NCBI GenBank assembly: GCA_027924585.1
Contig: BSBM01000877.1
Span: forward strand, 7,751,501-7,815,500
Reading direction: 5' to 3'
Origin: Larix kaempferi
Taxonomy: Eukaryota; Streptophyta; Pinopsida; Pinales; Pinaceae
Length of the DNA stretch: 64,000 nt
The position numbers were made by a program, and so were the translations under genes. A model generated the notes under the pieces. The model was not told the origin of the DNA. It saw only the letters and a program-made list of their open reading frames with translations, and made no database searches. Positions 1-11,628 of this stretch are shown piece by piece. Each line of letters opens with the position of its first letter. The first letter of the stretch is position 1.

Positions 1-605
1 GATACATTTCCATAATGGTGGAGAAATATCAAAGCTACGTATGTCTACAACGATTTATGGGACGACATCTGCGAAGGAAAGACCACCATCACTGACGACA
101 GAACTGTCATCCCTTCACCTCTAAAGCCCCCTTCAACAGAGAAATAAATGGTTATTTGGAGTTCCAAAGATAAGAAAGCATTAGCTATGATTTATGCCAC
201 TGTCAGTGAAGAGGTGAGCCAACGTATTCTTCTTGCAAAGACATGTTATGAAGCCTTAAAAAATATAAAAGATATGTATGATTCACACTTTGAAATGGAA
301 TTCATTCAATTAATGTTAAAATTATTCAGTCTTGAAGTAAAAGAGAACAACCCCATGATGGTCGCATATGAAATAACATACATCATGCACAAGATTCAAG
401 CTTCTGGTATGAAACTAGAACTTCCACTTGTAACATTTGTAAAATATCTTTATCCCACTCACTCAAACTACCTTGAATCCTTGCAAGCAAGCGACTAGTT
501 CAAATACCTCACCTTTGAAGTTCTGGTAGAAAAGATTGCAGACAGAGAGAAATATTTTGGGAAGAAGACAAGTGAAAGTACTACATAATCTCTTTTCTTT
601 TCTCA
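1..605 (+). pseudogene. Ty1/copia gag, N-terminal part cut by window edge
   Basis: This is the Gag (UBN2-type) region of a Ty1/copia retrotransposon, which would form the virus-like particle. In-frame residues such as YNDLWDDICEG appear before the first ATG of the longest open stretch, with a TAA stop at about 144-146, so the true start lies left of the window. The open part (148-498) has the helical Gag pattern including the ATVSEEV and YEALKNIKDMY segments. It stops at TAG 496-498, although related residues continue downstream. Several in-frame stops make it non-functional. It is the 5' coding part of the element that continues through integrase and, beyond the inserted chromovirus, to RT and RNase H. 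Family assignment is by motif and order. Confidence 0.8.
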
Positions 606-642
606 TAAAGTAAATAAAAAGCCTAAAGACTCTTTTAGGGGA

Positions 643-1206
643 GATAACAACAAAAGAGGCAGAGGAAGAGGAGGAAGAAACAACTCAAGCAAAAGATCAG
701 ATGTGAAGTGCACATGCTACAGAACAAATGGACATAAAGAACATCAGTGTTGGGCATCTTGGAACTCCATCAAAGGTAGACATAATAAAGAAGATAAGAA
801 TAAAAACCAAGAGGGTGGTAAAATCCCTGATTCTGCTCATTGTATTATTGCACATTGTGACTTTGGAATTAATGAAATGACTTCTCTTTCACCTTACAAA
901 TATTGTTGGTTGCTTGATATTGGTGCAACATCTCATATGACTTTTAGAAAATATTGCTTTGTAGAATTGAATTACATTGCGAATGGCATAGTATACTTTG
1001 TAGATAAATCTATCCTCAAACCACAGAGAATTGGCTCAATCAGGCTAAAGTTTCCTGGAATCCCTGATTTCATATTAAATAATGTTCTCTATCTTCCTCA
1101 ATTGCAGAGAAGCTTGTTGTCCTTGGTGCAGATTCGATGGCAAGGCCATTCCATCCATATGTTTGATGGGACTATGGAGATAATAAAATCCTCTGACAAC
1201 TATTAA
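643..1206 (+). pseudogene. Ty1/copia zinc knuckle and protease
   Basis: This segment follows Gag and carries an arginine/glycine-rich stretch, then a degenerate CCHC knuckle (KCTCYRTNGHKEHQCW). One C/Y swap changes the usual CX2CX4HX4C spacing. About 65 residues later is the aspartic protease motif LLDIGATSHMT, where copia proteases normally have D-S/T-G-A; the serine/threonine is isoleucine here. The frame ends at TAA 1204-1206. The protease would cleave Gag-Pol. The altered catalytic loop and the frame break imply an inactive copy. Confidence 0.8.
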
Positions 1207-1208
1207 AG

Positions 1209-2000
1209 TTGAGAGGCTCTTCTGCAAGAATTCAGAACTTTGCCTATATCTATCAGCATGAAGAAGGTAATATGTCATCCAGTTTATTATGGCATGCTAT
1301 ATTTGGTCATCTTAATTACAACAGTCTTAGATTGTTAATAAATATTGGTGTATTTGGTTTTCCCACCATTCCTAAGCAAATGAAAAAGTGTGATGCATGC
1401 ATACTAGGAAAACATAGTAAGCAGCCATTTCCAGAGTCAAAATTTAGAGCATGTAGAAAGTGAGAACTGATTCATTCTGAATTATGTGGCCTCATCCATA
1501 TTCCTTTTGCAAATTGTAATAGGTACATTATGACATTTTCTGATGATTATAGTAGAATGTGTTGGGTGTATTTGTTGAAGACAAAATCAAAAGCATTTCA
1601 AACTTTCAAGAAGTTTCATGCATTGATAGAAAATCAAGCACAAGTACGTATTGGTACATTCAGATCTGATAATGGTAAATAATATACATCTAAGGAATTT
1701 GAAGAATATCTTTGCAAACATGGAATTACACATCAAAATACAGTTCCCTACAATCCCCAACAAAACGGTGTTGCAGAAAGGATGAGTAGAACCTTAATGA
1801 ATACAACACAATCAATGATTTTCAAGAATGTGAAGATAATGTTTTGGGGTGATGAAGTCCAATGCGTAGCATATTTGAGAAATAAAGTCCTTCTCATGTG
1901 GTTTGGCCATCTTCCTTCGGTTAGGAATCTCATAATTTTTGGTTCCACCTGCTATGCCTTAATAGAAAAGGAGTAAAGAAAAAATCTTGGTGCTAGAAGA
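1209..2000 (+). pseudogene. Ty1/copia integrase (gag_pre-integrs and DDE core)
   Basis: The N-terminal zinc-binding part is visible as LLWHAIFGHLN followed by KKCDACILGKH (HHCC), at 1285-1412. After a TGA at about 1461-1463 the core continues in the same sense. FSDDYSR (first D, about 1540) is followed by FRSDNGK (second D, about 1665) and then a TAA at 1680, and PQQNGVAER carries the catalytic E (about 1760-1785). The three catalytic residues survive but stops separate them. The order integrase before RT is diagnostic of Ty1/copia. Confidence 0.85.
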
Positions 2001-2015
2001 AGAAGATGTATTTTC

Positions 2016-2537
2016 TTGGGGTACTCAAAAACATCCAAGGCATATCATCTTTATGATGAGCTAAACAAAAAGTTTGTTATTTCCAGAGATGTCATTTTTC
2101 TTGAAACTAATAAAAATGACAAGTCTATTGAAAGACAGTTTGATCGTCTGGAGAGGTTTGCTCATCTAAAGACATATTATGAATGTGATAATGAAATTCC
2201 AAATATTGAAGGGGGGATCCCTATCTTGGATCAATCCATGGAATTTCCATTTGAAGAAACACCAACAACCCCTCATGAAGAGAATGATGAAGAAGAAGTT
2301 CCCGCCACTTCAACTGAACAAGAGACTCAACTAGATGATGTAATTGAGAGGATTGAAATATTGAACCTAGAAGATAATAATGCACCACCAGTTGATCAAC
2401 CTGGACCATCAAGGAAGATTTTGAAATGGGCCAGAAAGACACTTGAAAGTGTTCGTACAGATGAAGTAGGAAAGAGGGGAACAAGAAGCTCAACTAGACA
2501 AGAACATGGAGGAAATGTAGAGAACTCAGGTGATGAC
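2016..2537 (+). pseudogene. Ty1/copia integrase C-terminus and linker
   Basis: The stretch opens with GYSKTSKAYHLYDELNKKF, the conserved end of copia integrases, then runs into an acidic linker rich in E and P (EENDEEEVPATSTEQETQ). The reading frame leads directly into the 5' end of the inserted chromovirus at 2538, which supplies an accidental stop. On the far side of the insertion (7575 onward) the copia polyprotein resumes with the EATTRDEWKEAM block that normally precedes RT. This shows that one ORF was split by the insertion. Confidence 0.85.
2533..2537 (+). repeat. Target-site duplication ATGAC (left copy)
   Basis: ATGAC stands immediately left of the chromovirus 5' LTR (TGTTAGG) and again at 7570-7574 immediately right of the 3' LTR (CCTTACA). 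A 5-bp duplication is the gypsy norm and fixes the insertion inside the copia element. Confidence 0.93.
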
Positions 2538-2951
2538 TGTTAGGAACCCTTGTTAACCCTCCTCTTTACTTTCTTAGTATATTGTTGTCTGATGCATATG
2601 CTTTGTAAGTCGTCCTGTAGTATTATATGTTCAATGGTATTGATACATAGTTTGTATTAGCCCATAGTATTATATGTTCCATGGTATTGATCCATAGTAT
2701 TGGACGCATATGCCTTGTAAGTCGTCCTATAGTATTATATGTTACATGGTATTGCTCCATAGTATTGGTGCATAGACTTAGTATATAAGTACGTGTTGAG
2801 GCCAATGAAGGCATCCATGAGTTATTTTGTATTGAGCTTTCTCAAAGGAGGTTTCTCCCTCGAAGTGGCCTGCGATCAATAAATCTCTTCTGTGTTCTGT
2901 TATTTACAATATATTGTGATTTTAATTAATTAATTGCTGGAGGTCCTTACA
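2538..2951 (+). repeat. 5' LTR of chromovirus 1
   Basis: The LTR starts TGTTAGGAAC and ends CCTTACA, and is 414 bp. It contains internal near-repeats of a unit built on GTAGTATTATATGTTC..GGTATTGATCCATAG, present two to three times. A TATATAAG motif lies near 2783. It pairs with 7150-7569. Confidence 0.93.
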
Positions 2952-2953
2952 TC

Positions 2954-2965
2954 TGGTATCAGAGC
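2954..2965 (+). promoter_or_regulatory. Primer binding site (tRNA-iMet type)
   Basis: TGGTATCAGAGC, two bases after the 5' LTR, is the usual complement to the 3' end of initiator tRNA-Met in plant LTR elements. Confidence 0.9.
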
Positions 2966-3870
2966 ACTTTCTTAGGCTCGTTGGGTGGAATTTCTACCCA
3001 AATTTTTTTCGCATCCATATTGTTCCTTTCAATTACAGGTTCGGATCTGGGAATAATCCCTATCCTCTTAACTATGGGAATTACTTGGGCATATCCTGAA
3101 AAATCATTCTGAGGAGTACCACAGGAAACCAAAAGTAGCTAGCCCATTGAGAGGACCTTCCAGCAGAAAGGGAAATGACCCCTACCTGATTGACTAGTTC
3201 CCACCCGTGAGGTAAACCAAGAGATGTTGTTTGTGGCAAAGTGGTTATCAGTTTTACCTGAGTTGTGGAGTGATGGGTACTGCTCCAATACGCAATTCGT
3301 CAGACAACATTGGTGTTCGAGTGAATCCCCTGAACTGCTAGGAAGCCGAGCATACATGGGGTCCATATCTATTTTCAGCTGATAAATAACAGATTACATA
3401 TGTCGAGAACTATTGTCGATCAATTCCGAGCAGTTGCAGATCAATTCTGGAAAACAATTCACTGACACCCCTGCAATCCCATTCTTCATATTTCATTCCT
3501 GAGGACCCTATCCCAAATTCCACTTCCCGAAGCCAGAAATCCCACATCCATATATTTTTAGGGTTTGCCATAACTTCTTCAATTTTCACCAATTGCCTTC
3601 AAATTTTGCCACAGTGTTCATTTCCTATTTCTGCTTCTTTGTCCCTCTTTGAAAATTTTTCCCATTCTTTCACCCCGCTTCTGAAATCCTCATTTTATGT
3701 TTCCATGTCCATTAGAAAGTTTCCAAAACCTAGTCAAACCCCAATTGACATCATAGTTTTTCCCCAATCCAAATTTTCCTTTACTAAAGAAGCTTTTGTT
3801 TTTGTTTATCGTGACCCATTCACAAAAAAAAAACTCCTGGTTATGGTTGTCACTCGCACATGAGCAAAAA
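2966..3870 (+). other. Leader of chromovirus 1, non-coding
   Basis: About 900 bases between the primer binding site and the first Gag-like residues. I see no conserved domain. The short open stretches here have no recognisable motif and are probably chance. It is best read as leader sequence of the retroelement. Confidence 0.6.
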
Positions 3871-3873
3871 TCA

Positions 3874-4740
3874 TGGAGGAAGAACTTGCAGCCCTCAAAA
3901 CCAAAATCCATGATCTGGATGAAAAATTTCTCAGCCTCATCTTCAGCATTTAGCCACGAATAATAAACGACAACCAGAATATTCTGCAGACACTAGGTTC
4001 TCTTCTTCTATCATTTTTCGTGGGCCGAAGCTTGATTTTCCTCGCTTCAGTGGTAATGATCCGACTGGATGGATATACCGGGAAACATAATATTTCAGTA
4101 TGCATAATACTTTTGATGTCAACAAAGTTCCACTTGCATCCTTTCATTTGGAACATGAATCCCTTCAATGGTACCGTTAGTAAATCAAGGCTCATGAAGA
4201 TCCAAAATGGGAAGATTTTTGCCAACTCCTTTTGTAACGATTTGGTCCTAGTGCTTTTGATGACTTCACAGGAGCACTCACTAAACTTCGCCAAATTGGC
4301 ACTGTGAGAGAGTATCAAATAGAATTTGAAAAATTGGCCAATCACATAGAAGAATTGTCTGATGAATTCTATAGGCGTTTTTTTATCAGTGGTCTCAAGG
4401 ATGCAATGCGATTAGAGGTTAAAATGTTATGTCCCAACATAATGATGGAAGTCCTATGGTTAGCTAAGTTGGCGGAGGACAAGATCACAGCCCAACAACG
4501 CTCCAAATCCACTTTTGCTCCATTCAGAAATATGGTTTCCCAACAACCTCCCATCACGCCAGCTCCTTGACCAAATCCTATCAAGCATTTGTCTGAAGCA
4601 GAGATGAGGGAACCTAGAGAAAAAGGGCTTTGTTATAATTGTGATGAGAAATCCACTCGGGTCCATAGATGTGTTGAGAAAAATCTCTATCTCTTGGATG
4701 TGGATTCTCCGCTTGCCTCTAAAATTGGTGAAGAAGCTCT
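3874..4740 (+). pseudogene. Chromovirus 1 Gag with zinc knuckle
   Basis: Gag is recognised from PKLDFPRFSGNDPTGWIYR near 4025-4080, then the retrotransposon Gag helix block REYQIEFEKLANHIEEL (4305-4360) and FISGLKDAMRLEV. It ends in a CCHC-type knuckle CYNCDEKSTRVHRC at about 4630-4672. Multiple stops and at least two frame changes break it (for example near 4300 and TGA at 4568). Gag would form the particle and bind RNA. Its similarity to plant chromoviral Gags agrees with the chromodomain tail further down. Confidence 0.8.
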
Positions 4741-4849
4741 AGATAAAATAGATGATTAGGTCGGCATTCAGCAACCGCTTGTTGACCCTCCGTCTCAGGA
4801 CGACCACCCAAAGATATCTCTCCATGCATTATTCGGAGTCACCACCCCA

Positions 4850-5430
4850 CAAACAATGCAGGCCAGGGGTTACTTCAAGAAGCTCCTTCTTACAATACTC
4901 ATTGATTTCGGTATCACTCATAACTTCATTGACCCTCGGATCGCCCACGAGTTGATATTTTTGTCCATCCTTGCTCCAACTTTGAAGTCATTATTTCCAA
5001 TGGGGGCACCTTACCTTGCAAGGGGAAGTGTCGCTATGTGTGTATCTCTATAGGATATTATAACCTGCGCTCTAACATGTTTTCCTTGGCCTTAGGAGGA
5101 TGTGATGTGGGTTTCGACACTCAATGGTTACACACACTTGGCCCCATCTTATGGGATTTTATTGAACTTTGGATGCATTTTTCAGTCAATGGGAAAAAAC
5201 ACACATTGACGGTCTTAAAAACAGGGTCTCTCCACATCATCAGTTCACATCGCTTAGAAAATATCCTTAAGAATAATTCACATGGTGCCATCGCTCCACT
5301 CCATTCCATTCAGATGCACCCATCAACGGTCTCCACTACTCCTTTGGATCTACAACAAATTTTGGATAGATATGCAGGTGTATTTTATGAACCAGTGGGA
5401 TTTCCACCTTCAAGAGCCCTTTCCGGTAAG
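4850..5430 (+). pseudogene. Chromovirus 1 protease and truncated start of RT
   Basis: The protease motif is ILIDFGITHNFIDPRIA near 4895-4945, a decayed form of the D-S-G-S-THNFID motif; the S-G-S is now F-G-I. The downstream protease fold (QWLHTLGPILWDF) is seen in another frame at 5120-5165. At about 5380-5410 the RT N-terminal signature EPVGFPPSRA appears and is cut off, followed immediately by RNase H C-terminal sequence. The whole RT palm, including the YxDD motif, is absent. Confidence 0.75.
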
Positions 5431-5720
5431 AATTTAGCCACATCTACATATGAGCAGGAAATGATGGTTATTTTGCATGCAGTACAGAAGTGGTGACCAT
5501 ACCTATTAGGGAATTATTTCTGCATCAAGATTGATCACCAGAGTCTAAAATATTTCCTGGAACAATGGGTCTCCTCCCCAACACAACAGAAATGGGTTAG
5601 AAAACTCATGGGTTATGACTATGAGATCACTTACAAGAAGGGTAAGGACAATCTGGTGGAGGATGCTCTTTCTCACACGTTTGATGAACAAGTTTGTCTT
5701 TCATTTATTTTTATGCCTGT
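5430..5720 (+). pseudogene. Chromovirus 1 RNase H remnant
   Basis: TYEQEMMVILHAVQKW, then (after a TGA at 5494) YLLGNYF, IDHQSLKYFLEQ and TQQKWVRKLMGYDYEI are the C-terminal half of the gypsy RNase H. KGKDNLVEDALS leads to the linker before integrase. The N-terminal catalytic part is lost in the deletion that removed RT. Confidence 0.8.
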
Positions 5721-5894
5721 TCCAAATTAGTTGCAATATGTTCAACATGGCTATGTCAATGACTCCTCATTATCTCAAATCATCCATCGGTTGTACCGCA
5801 TTAATCTTGGGATGGTACTTCCCTGAGATACAAGGGTCATCTGGTGCTTCCCCAGAGCACAAATCTTCAACAGGATGTCTTCTACGAAAATCAT

Positions 5895-6755
5895 GCTTCT
5901 CCATCAGTAGGGCACTCTGGGTTCCTCAAAATGTATGAGCGGGAGAAACATAACTTCTTTTGGAAGGGAATGAAAATGACAATTCAACAGACAGTGGTTG
6001 AATGTGATACTTTGCAGCTCAACAAGGGTGAAACGACAGTCCTTCCGGGATTGCTCGAACCATTTCTCATCCCTACACGGATATGGACAGATATTTCTAT
6101 GGATTTCATTGAAGGGATCCCTAAATCTGGAGGGAAGAAAATGATTTTGGTTGTGGTTGATCGCCTCTCCAAATATAGTCAATTTTGTGCCCTTGGCCAT
6201 CCCTATACATCCTCCTTAGTCGCACAAATTTTCCTGGACTAGATCTTTCGTCTTCATGAAATCCCTTCTTCCATTGTCTCGGATCGCGATGCAACTTTCA
6301 CCAGTCATTTTTGGACAGAACTATTTTGCCACACTGGCATCAAACTAAAGATGAGTTTAGGGTCTCACCCACAAACAGATGGTCAGACTAAAATTACCAA
6401 TAAATGTTTGGAAACTTATCTTCGCTGCTTCACCTCCGAACAACAACCTCAATGGGCAAAGTGGATCCCTCTGGCGGAATGGTGGTGCAATACTGCATCT
6501 AAAATGACTCCATATGAAGCAATCTATGGTCTGGCACCACCAATTCTTCTTCCATACACCCTCAGCAGTTCACCAGTTCAAGAAGTTGACATGGTTCCTG
6601 GAAATCGTGATCAGATTCTTCGCATTTTGCAGGACAATATTTACATGGCAAGAATTCGAATGAAACAACAAGCCCATCAACACCGTTCTGCGTGCACTTT
6701 TCAAGTAGGTGATATGGTTTTCTTCATCTATAGCCTTCCAAGCAATCCTCCCTGA
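5895..6755 (+). pseudogene. Chromovirus 1 integrase
   Basis: The core is readable with few breaks. The WTDISMDFIEGIP block has the first D near 6095. IVSDRDATFTSHFW has the second near 6285. [17 protein letters not shown] shows the third position as K: the usual GQTE glutamate codon reads AAA here (about 6389), so the DDE triad is broken. A TAG at 6240-6242 interrupts the core. MTPYEAIYG and HRSACTFQVGDMVFF mark the C-terminal part. The zinc-binding N-terminus is weak (FFWKGMKMTIQ region). Confidence 0.8.
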
Positions 6756-7115
6756 AACTCAAAGGGCATCATAAGATCGCTCCAAAGTTCTATGGGCCCT
6801 ATAAGGTTCTTCATAATATTGGGTTCATTGCTTATAAATTGGAACTCCCTCCTTCTTCCCGCATTCATCTAGTATTTCATGTCTCTTGTCTAACGAAATT
6901 TCTTGGCACCAACATCAGAGGACAAAATATTTTACCAGAACAAAAAAATGAAGGATCCATCCTTTTGGAGCCTGAGGCCATCCTTAATAGGCTCACTTGT
7001 CAGCTTCGCTCTTAATCTATCACAGAGCTATTAATTTAGTGGCATGGAATGCAACCAAAGGATGCTACATGGGAACCACTCCTTCAGATTCAACATCAAT
7101 TTCCACATCTAAATC
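6756..7115 (+). pseudogene. Integrase tail with chromodomain remnant
   Basis: After integrase the reading continues through several stops. LEPEAILNRLTCQLRS and MQPKDATWEPLLQIQHQFP (about 6965-7110) are the decayed end of a chromodomain of the plant chromoviral type, which would direct integration to marked chromatin. This places the element among chromoviruses; assignment to a named clade needs a tree. Confidence 0.65.
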
Positions 7116-7135
7116 TTTGAGGACAAAGCTTTTTC

Positions 7136-7149
7136 TAAGGGGGAGGGGA
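7136..7149 (+). promoter_or_regulatory. Polypurine tract of chromovirus 1
   Basis: AAGGGGGAGGGGA directly precedes the 3' LTR start at 7150. It is the expected plus-strand primer. Confidence 0.88.
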
Positions 7150-7569
7150 TGTTAGGAACTCGTTTCAACCCTTCTCTTTACTTTGATAGTATATTGTTGT
7201 TGGACGCATATGCTTTGTAATTCGTCCCGTAGTATTATATGTTCAATGGTATTGATCCATAGTTTGTATTAGCCCATAGTATTATATGTAACATGATATT
7301 GATCCATAGTATTGGACGCATATGCTTTGTAAGTTGTCCCGTAGTATTATATGTTCCATGGTATTGATCCATAGTATTGGTGCATAGACTTAGTATATAA
7401 GTACGTGTTGAGGCCAGTGAAGACATCCACAAGTTATTTTGTATTGAGCTTACTCAAAGGAGGTTTCCCCCTCGAAGTGGCTCGTGATCAATAAATCTCT
7501 TCTGTGTTCTGTTATTTCTAATATATCGTGCATTTTAATTAATTAATTAATTGCTGGAGGTTCCTTACA
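7150..7569 (+). repeat. 3' LTR of chromovirus 1
   Basis: TGTTAGGAAC to CCTTACA, 420 bp, about 92% identical by eye to the 5' LTR, with a 4-bp ATTA expansion near the end. It is followed by the second target duplication ATGAC at 7570-7574. Confidence 0.93.
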
Positions 7570-9160
7570 ATGACATGGATGTCTCATTTGATTGTGAATT
7601 GAATTTTTCTGCTAACATTGAACCAACTTCCTTTGAGGAGGCTACTACTCGTGATGAGTGGAAAGAAGCCATGTAGAATGAATATGATGCACTCATGAAG
7701 AATGGAACTTGGAAGTTGTTCGATCCTCCAATCGGAACCAAACTAATTGGAAACAAGTGGGTGTACAAGAACAAATACAAATTAGATGGCTCACTTGACA
7801 AACATAAAATAAGGTTCGTGGAAAAAGGCTATGCATAGAAAGAAAGAATTGACTATGAAGAAATGTTCTCTCCTACAACAAAATGGGGCACCATTAGCAC
7901 TATACTTTCCTTAGCTGCACAAAATTGTTGGAAAGTTCATCAGATGGATGTAAAGACCGCATTCTTGAATGGAGACTTGAAAGAAAATGTCTTCATGTCT
8001 CAACACGGAGGTTTTGTTGTGAAGGGACAAGAACACAAGGTATGCAAACTTGTCAAGTACTTGTATGGCCTGAAACAAGCACCTCAAGCAAGGTATGAAA
8101 AGATAACCAAGCATCTTCTAAAGATGAATTTCAAGCATTACAATCTTGACAATGCAACGTTATTTGTAAAGAAAGTTGGAAGATCTGTTGTGTTTCTTAT
8201 AGTATATGTGGATGATCTTTTGATGATAGGGAACAATGAAATTTATATCTAATAAATAAAGAAAGACTAAAGGAAAGGATTTGAAATGATTAATCTGGGA
8301 CATCTTCACTATTAATTAGGAATTAAAGTGACTCAACATCCTAAGTACATTTTCATTTCTTAGAAAAAGTATATTGGAGAGTTGTTGAACAAATTTGGGA
8401 TGACAGAATGCAATCCACTCTCAACTCCAATGGAACAAAAGCTAAAGCTCACATCAAGTGAAGGAAAAGAACTTGAGGATGCAACCATGTACCGACAGCT
8501 TGTAGGAATCCTTATCTACCTTACTACCACAAGACTAGATATTTCTTATATTGTTAGCATTCTTTCACGGTTTATGCACAAACCTTGTGAAGGACATTGG
8601 TCTGTAGCAAAGAGAGTTCTAAGATACTTGAAAGGGACTCAAGACTTTGGACTCAAATATTCTAAGGTGGATGACTTCAGACTTATTGGGTAATCTGATT
8701 CAGACTTCGATGGTGACAAAGAAACAGGGGTATCCACTTCTGGATACTTGATAAGTCTTGGATCAACAACTATCTCCTGGAGATCATGCAAACAATCAGT
8801 TCTAGCAGATTCAACAACAAAGGAAGAATATGTAGCAGCTACAAAAGTAACCAAAGAGATTTTGTGGCTCAGGAAGAAACTTGAATATTTGCAGGAGAAA
8901 CAAGAAGACTCCACTCCACTTTTGATTGACAGCACTTCTGCAATCAAGTTGGCCAAGAATCCTAGATTCCATGATTGAACCAAACATATCAACACAAAGT
9001 ATCATCTGATTTGACATCATGTAGAGGCCAAGACAATTCATTTACGTCATTGTTCCACTAATGATCAAACGACAAATATATTCACCAAAGCACTTGGATG
9101 AGAAAAGTTTGAAAGATTTAGAACCATGCTCAATCTTACAAACTCTCCTTCGGATTAGGG
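7570..9160 (+). pseudogene. Ty1/copia RT and RNase H (right half of split element)
   Basis: Copia Pol resumes after the insertion. FEEATTRDEWKEAM (7638), GTWKLFDPP and WVYKNKYKLDG form the RT N-terminus. MDVKTAFLNGDL and VCKLVKYLYGLKQAP follow, and the catalytic motif FLIVYVDDLLMI is at about 8190-8225. The second part (8382-9000) holds the MEQKLKLTSSEGKE linker and the RNase H signatures STSGYLI, DSTTKEEYVAA and LIDSTSAIKLAKN. In-frame stops at 7674, 7836, 8250 and elsewhere show that it is dead. YVDD is intact. Confidence 0.9.
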
Positions 9161-9167
9161 GGGGGAA

Positions 9168-9320
9168 TGTTGGAAGCTTAATCTTCGGATTATAGCTCCA
9201 CATACTATGAAAATATGTAAATAAATAAAATGAAGACGAATAAATGTAGAAAGACAAAGAGTCTTAAACGAACTAGTTGGAAGCTGAAAACGAAAGGTCA
9301 AAAAACTTTGTATATATTCA
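9168..9320 (+). repeat. Start of the copia 3' LTR (end not defined)
   Basis: A G-rich polypurine tract (GGGGGGGGAA, 9158-9167) is followed by TGTTGGAAGC, a typical LTR start. The partner 5' LTR lies outside the window, so the right end cannot be set. The given end is a minimum. Confidence 0.6.
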
Positions 9321-9923
9321 ATGTTTGGTTAATAAAATAAATATCCAAAAATTATTACCTATCAATTTAATATATACATTATTTTATTGTTTGAGCATGA
9401 AGCAAATGATGATGCACTATCAGCGATCCAATATGTGCCCCCCCAAAAAAACCTTTGAAAAAATAAGTCGTTGGATAAGAGAAAAACAATCCAACTACAA
9501 GGAAAAATTGCCAACATGACATCATAAGACAAAGTTAAGCTAACTCCCAAATTAACGAAAACCATTTGATAAAATGGTTGCCTCCCTTCTATACAATTCA
9601 CCTTTCACAAGTTTTAATAACCATTGGTCGATAACCCAAATTCAACATTGCTAATGTAAACCATACTACTTGAAACACAAGCAAAAACATACATATATAT
9701 TTTTATATTAAATTATATTAAACAAGAGCCACGAAGTGGCAATGTCCCCGATGTTGCTAATTGCTATTGCACAAGAACAAATGTTGTAGGAGGAATGAGA
9801 AGAATCTATTAGTGAAGAGAGGAGCTATTTGCGCAAAGTGATGAGCAATTGATAGAAGCCAACATGATATAATGAGAAAGAGCAAGTAAAACAAAGAGTA
9901 TATCCTCGAGGCCTTGGAGGCTC

Positions 9924-9999
9924 TTTATATTATTACTGTGTTATTCGATTGATCTAAAGTTTTATATTATTACTGTGTTATTCGATTGATCTAAAGTTT
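9924..9999. repeat. Two-copy tandem repeat, period 37
   Basis: TTTATATTATTACTGTG through GATCTAAAG occurs at 9924 and again at 9961 with no differences that I can see, which suggests a recent duplication. Confidence 0.85.
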
Positions 10000-11488
10000 T
10001 AAATTGTAATCTTATTTTTATAAAAACTATAATACTATTGCATCTTTTAATAAATTTGGGCATGGGTTTGAGTAGACCATGATGCCGGTGTGATTGTGGA
10101 AATATTATTTATGAAATAGATTTGCAAATAAAATGTTATTTATGAAATAAATTTGCAAATAAAAGAGTTAATTCAAGTCCTTTCATTAAAGGATCGAGCT
10201 GCCCATTGGGGGCCTCGACATGCTATCCATTATCTAAATTATATCAAAGTATGGGCACGGTAACCATCTAAAAGAAACTTGAATATATTAAATAGTGATA
10301 GGGGGGGAATTGCTAACCTCGCGCTATTAGAACCTGGAAATAGCAGAATGAATCCAAATAATAATGACTCTAAAAGTGTCTTAACAAAATTCTTTTAATA
10401 GTCCATGTAAATTTCAGAAGTATAAATATCTAATTCTAATCCGGAAAATGACATGTGATTCATTGGAGAGTTTCGAAACCACCTCACCAATCAAAATACT
10501 TATTATAGATCTCGGATGTCCAAGGCAGGCTAGAGATTTCACTTACAAGAGGGTTAAGTGAAATCGATGGGTGGATCGTGGACCACGACCAACTCCTTGG
10601 GAGAAGTAAAAACCTGCAAAGGCAAATTGTAACATGAGAGATGACAATTATAAATTATAAATTAAAGTGTGAGCTCGTTGAAGAGGAGCGGATCTATCTT
10701 AAATGGTTGACGTTCTCAATCCGCGGTCACCTACGCATACATCGCAACAACGGTTATCTTTAACAATTAAATTTCATGGTAATAAAATAACTAGCAATTG
10801 CACCTCAAGGTGCAATAAAAGAAAGCCATATTGCAAATGAAGCAAGGAGATCCATAACATCGAATGTGGATTGAAAGGATGCGATGGGAGCATGTTTAGT
10901 ACTGATGTGAGTACCAAATTCATATTGAAGTGAGTAGTCAATCCACATTGAAGTTAGTTGAGAATCCATGGATTGCCTCTTTCCAATTGTCGGATAAGAA
11001 AATTGTGTTAAACTTTATAAACATTTTAAAATTTCAAAGCTAATAAATTATAATAAGATCTAGCTACTTACAACCTATAAATTCATTACTATACATTAAT
11101 ATTTTCAATCCTGAGATAAAGAAATTGTGTTAAACTTTAGAAACATTTTAAAATTAATACTAATAAATTATAGTGAGATTTTGTTACTTAATGTTACCTA
11201 CAATGTATAAATTCATTACCATACAATAAATGTGTATATAATCTTTTACACTTAAATGTATGTTTCAAAATGATTATAATAAAATATAATTTAAATTTAG
11301 AGTTTATTTAATATTTTAAATTTAAATTTAATTATAAAATAATTTATAATTAAATTAATAATATAATAAATAAAAATATTTAATTTCTTTAAAATTAATT
11401 TTTAAATAAAAACTTTCAAAATTAACCATCACAAAATCTTTTTAATTTAATCTTAAATCTAAATGCCCACAAAACTCAGACCAAAAAA

Positions 11489-11628
11489 CATATAATATTT
11501 CATTTTTTAATATAAAATAATTAATACAAAAGTTATAAATTATTATTTTATTCAAAATCATATAATATTTCATTTTGTAATATAAAATAATTAATACAAA
11601 AGTTATAAATTATTATTTTATTCAAAAT
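11489..11628. repeat. Two-copy tandem repeat, period 70
   Basis: The unit starts CATATAATATTTCATTTT and ends TTCAAAAT. Copies at 11489-11558 and 11559-11628 differ by about one base. Confidence 0.88.

Larger units (their letters stand above)
2538..7569 (+). mobile_element. Chromovirus 1: nested Ty3/gypsy element with RT deleted
   Basis: A 5.03-kb LTR element with LTRs at 2538-2951 and 7150-7569, a tRNA-iMet-type primer binding site (TGGTATCAGAGC, 2954-2965), a polypurine tract just before the 3' LTR, and flanking ATGAC duplications. Order of remains: Gag, zinc knuckle, protease, end of RNase H, integrase, chromodomain-like tail. The RT domain is missing: sequence jumps from the start of RT (EPVGFPPSRA) to the end of RNase H (TYEQEMMVILHAVQKW). 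LTRs differ by about 34 substitutions plus a few indels by my hand count (about 8%). The element is dead and sits inside a copia element. Confidence 0.93.

Noticed and set aside
2221-2493. 90-codon minus-strand ORF in the copia linker
   Set aside because: Antisense shadow of the readable copia integrase/linker frame, with no motif of its own.
5904-6200. Minus-strand ORF over chromovirus 1 integrase
   Set aside because: The plus strand encodes clear integrase motifs here; the antisense frame is chance.
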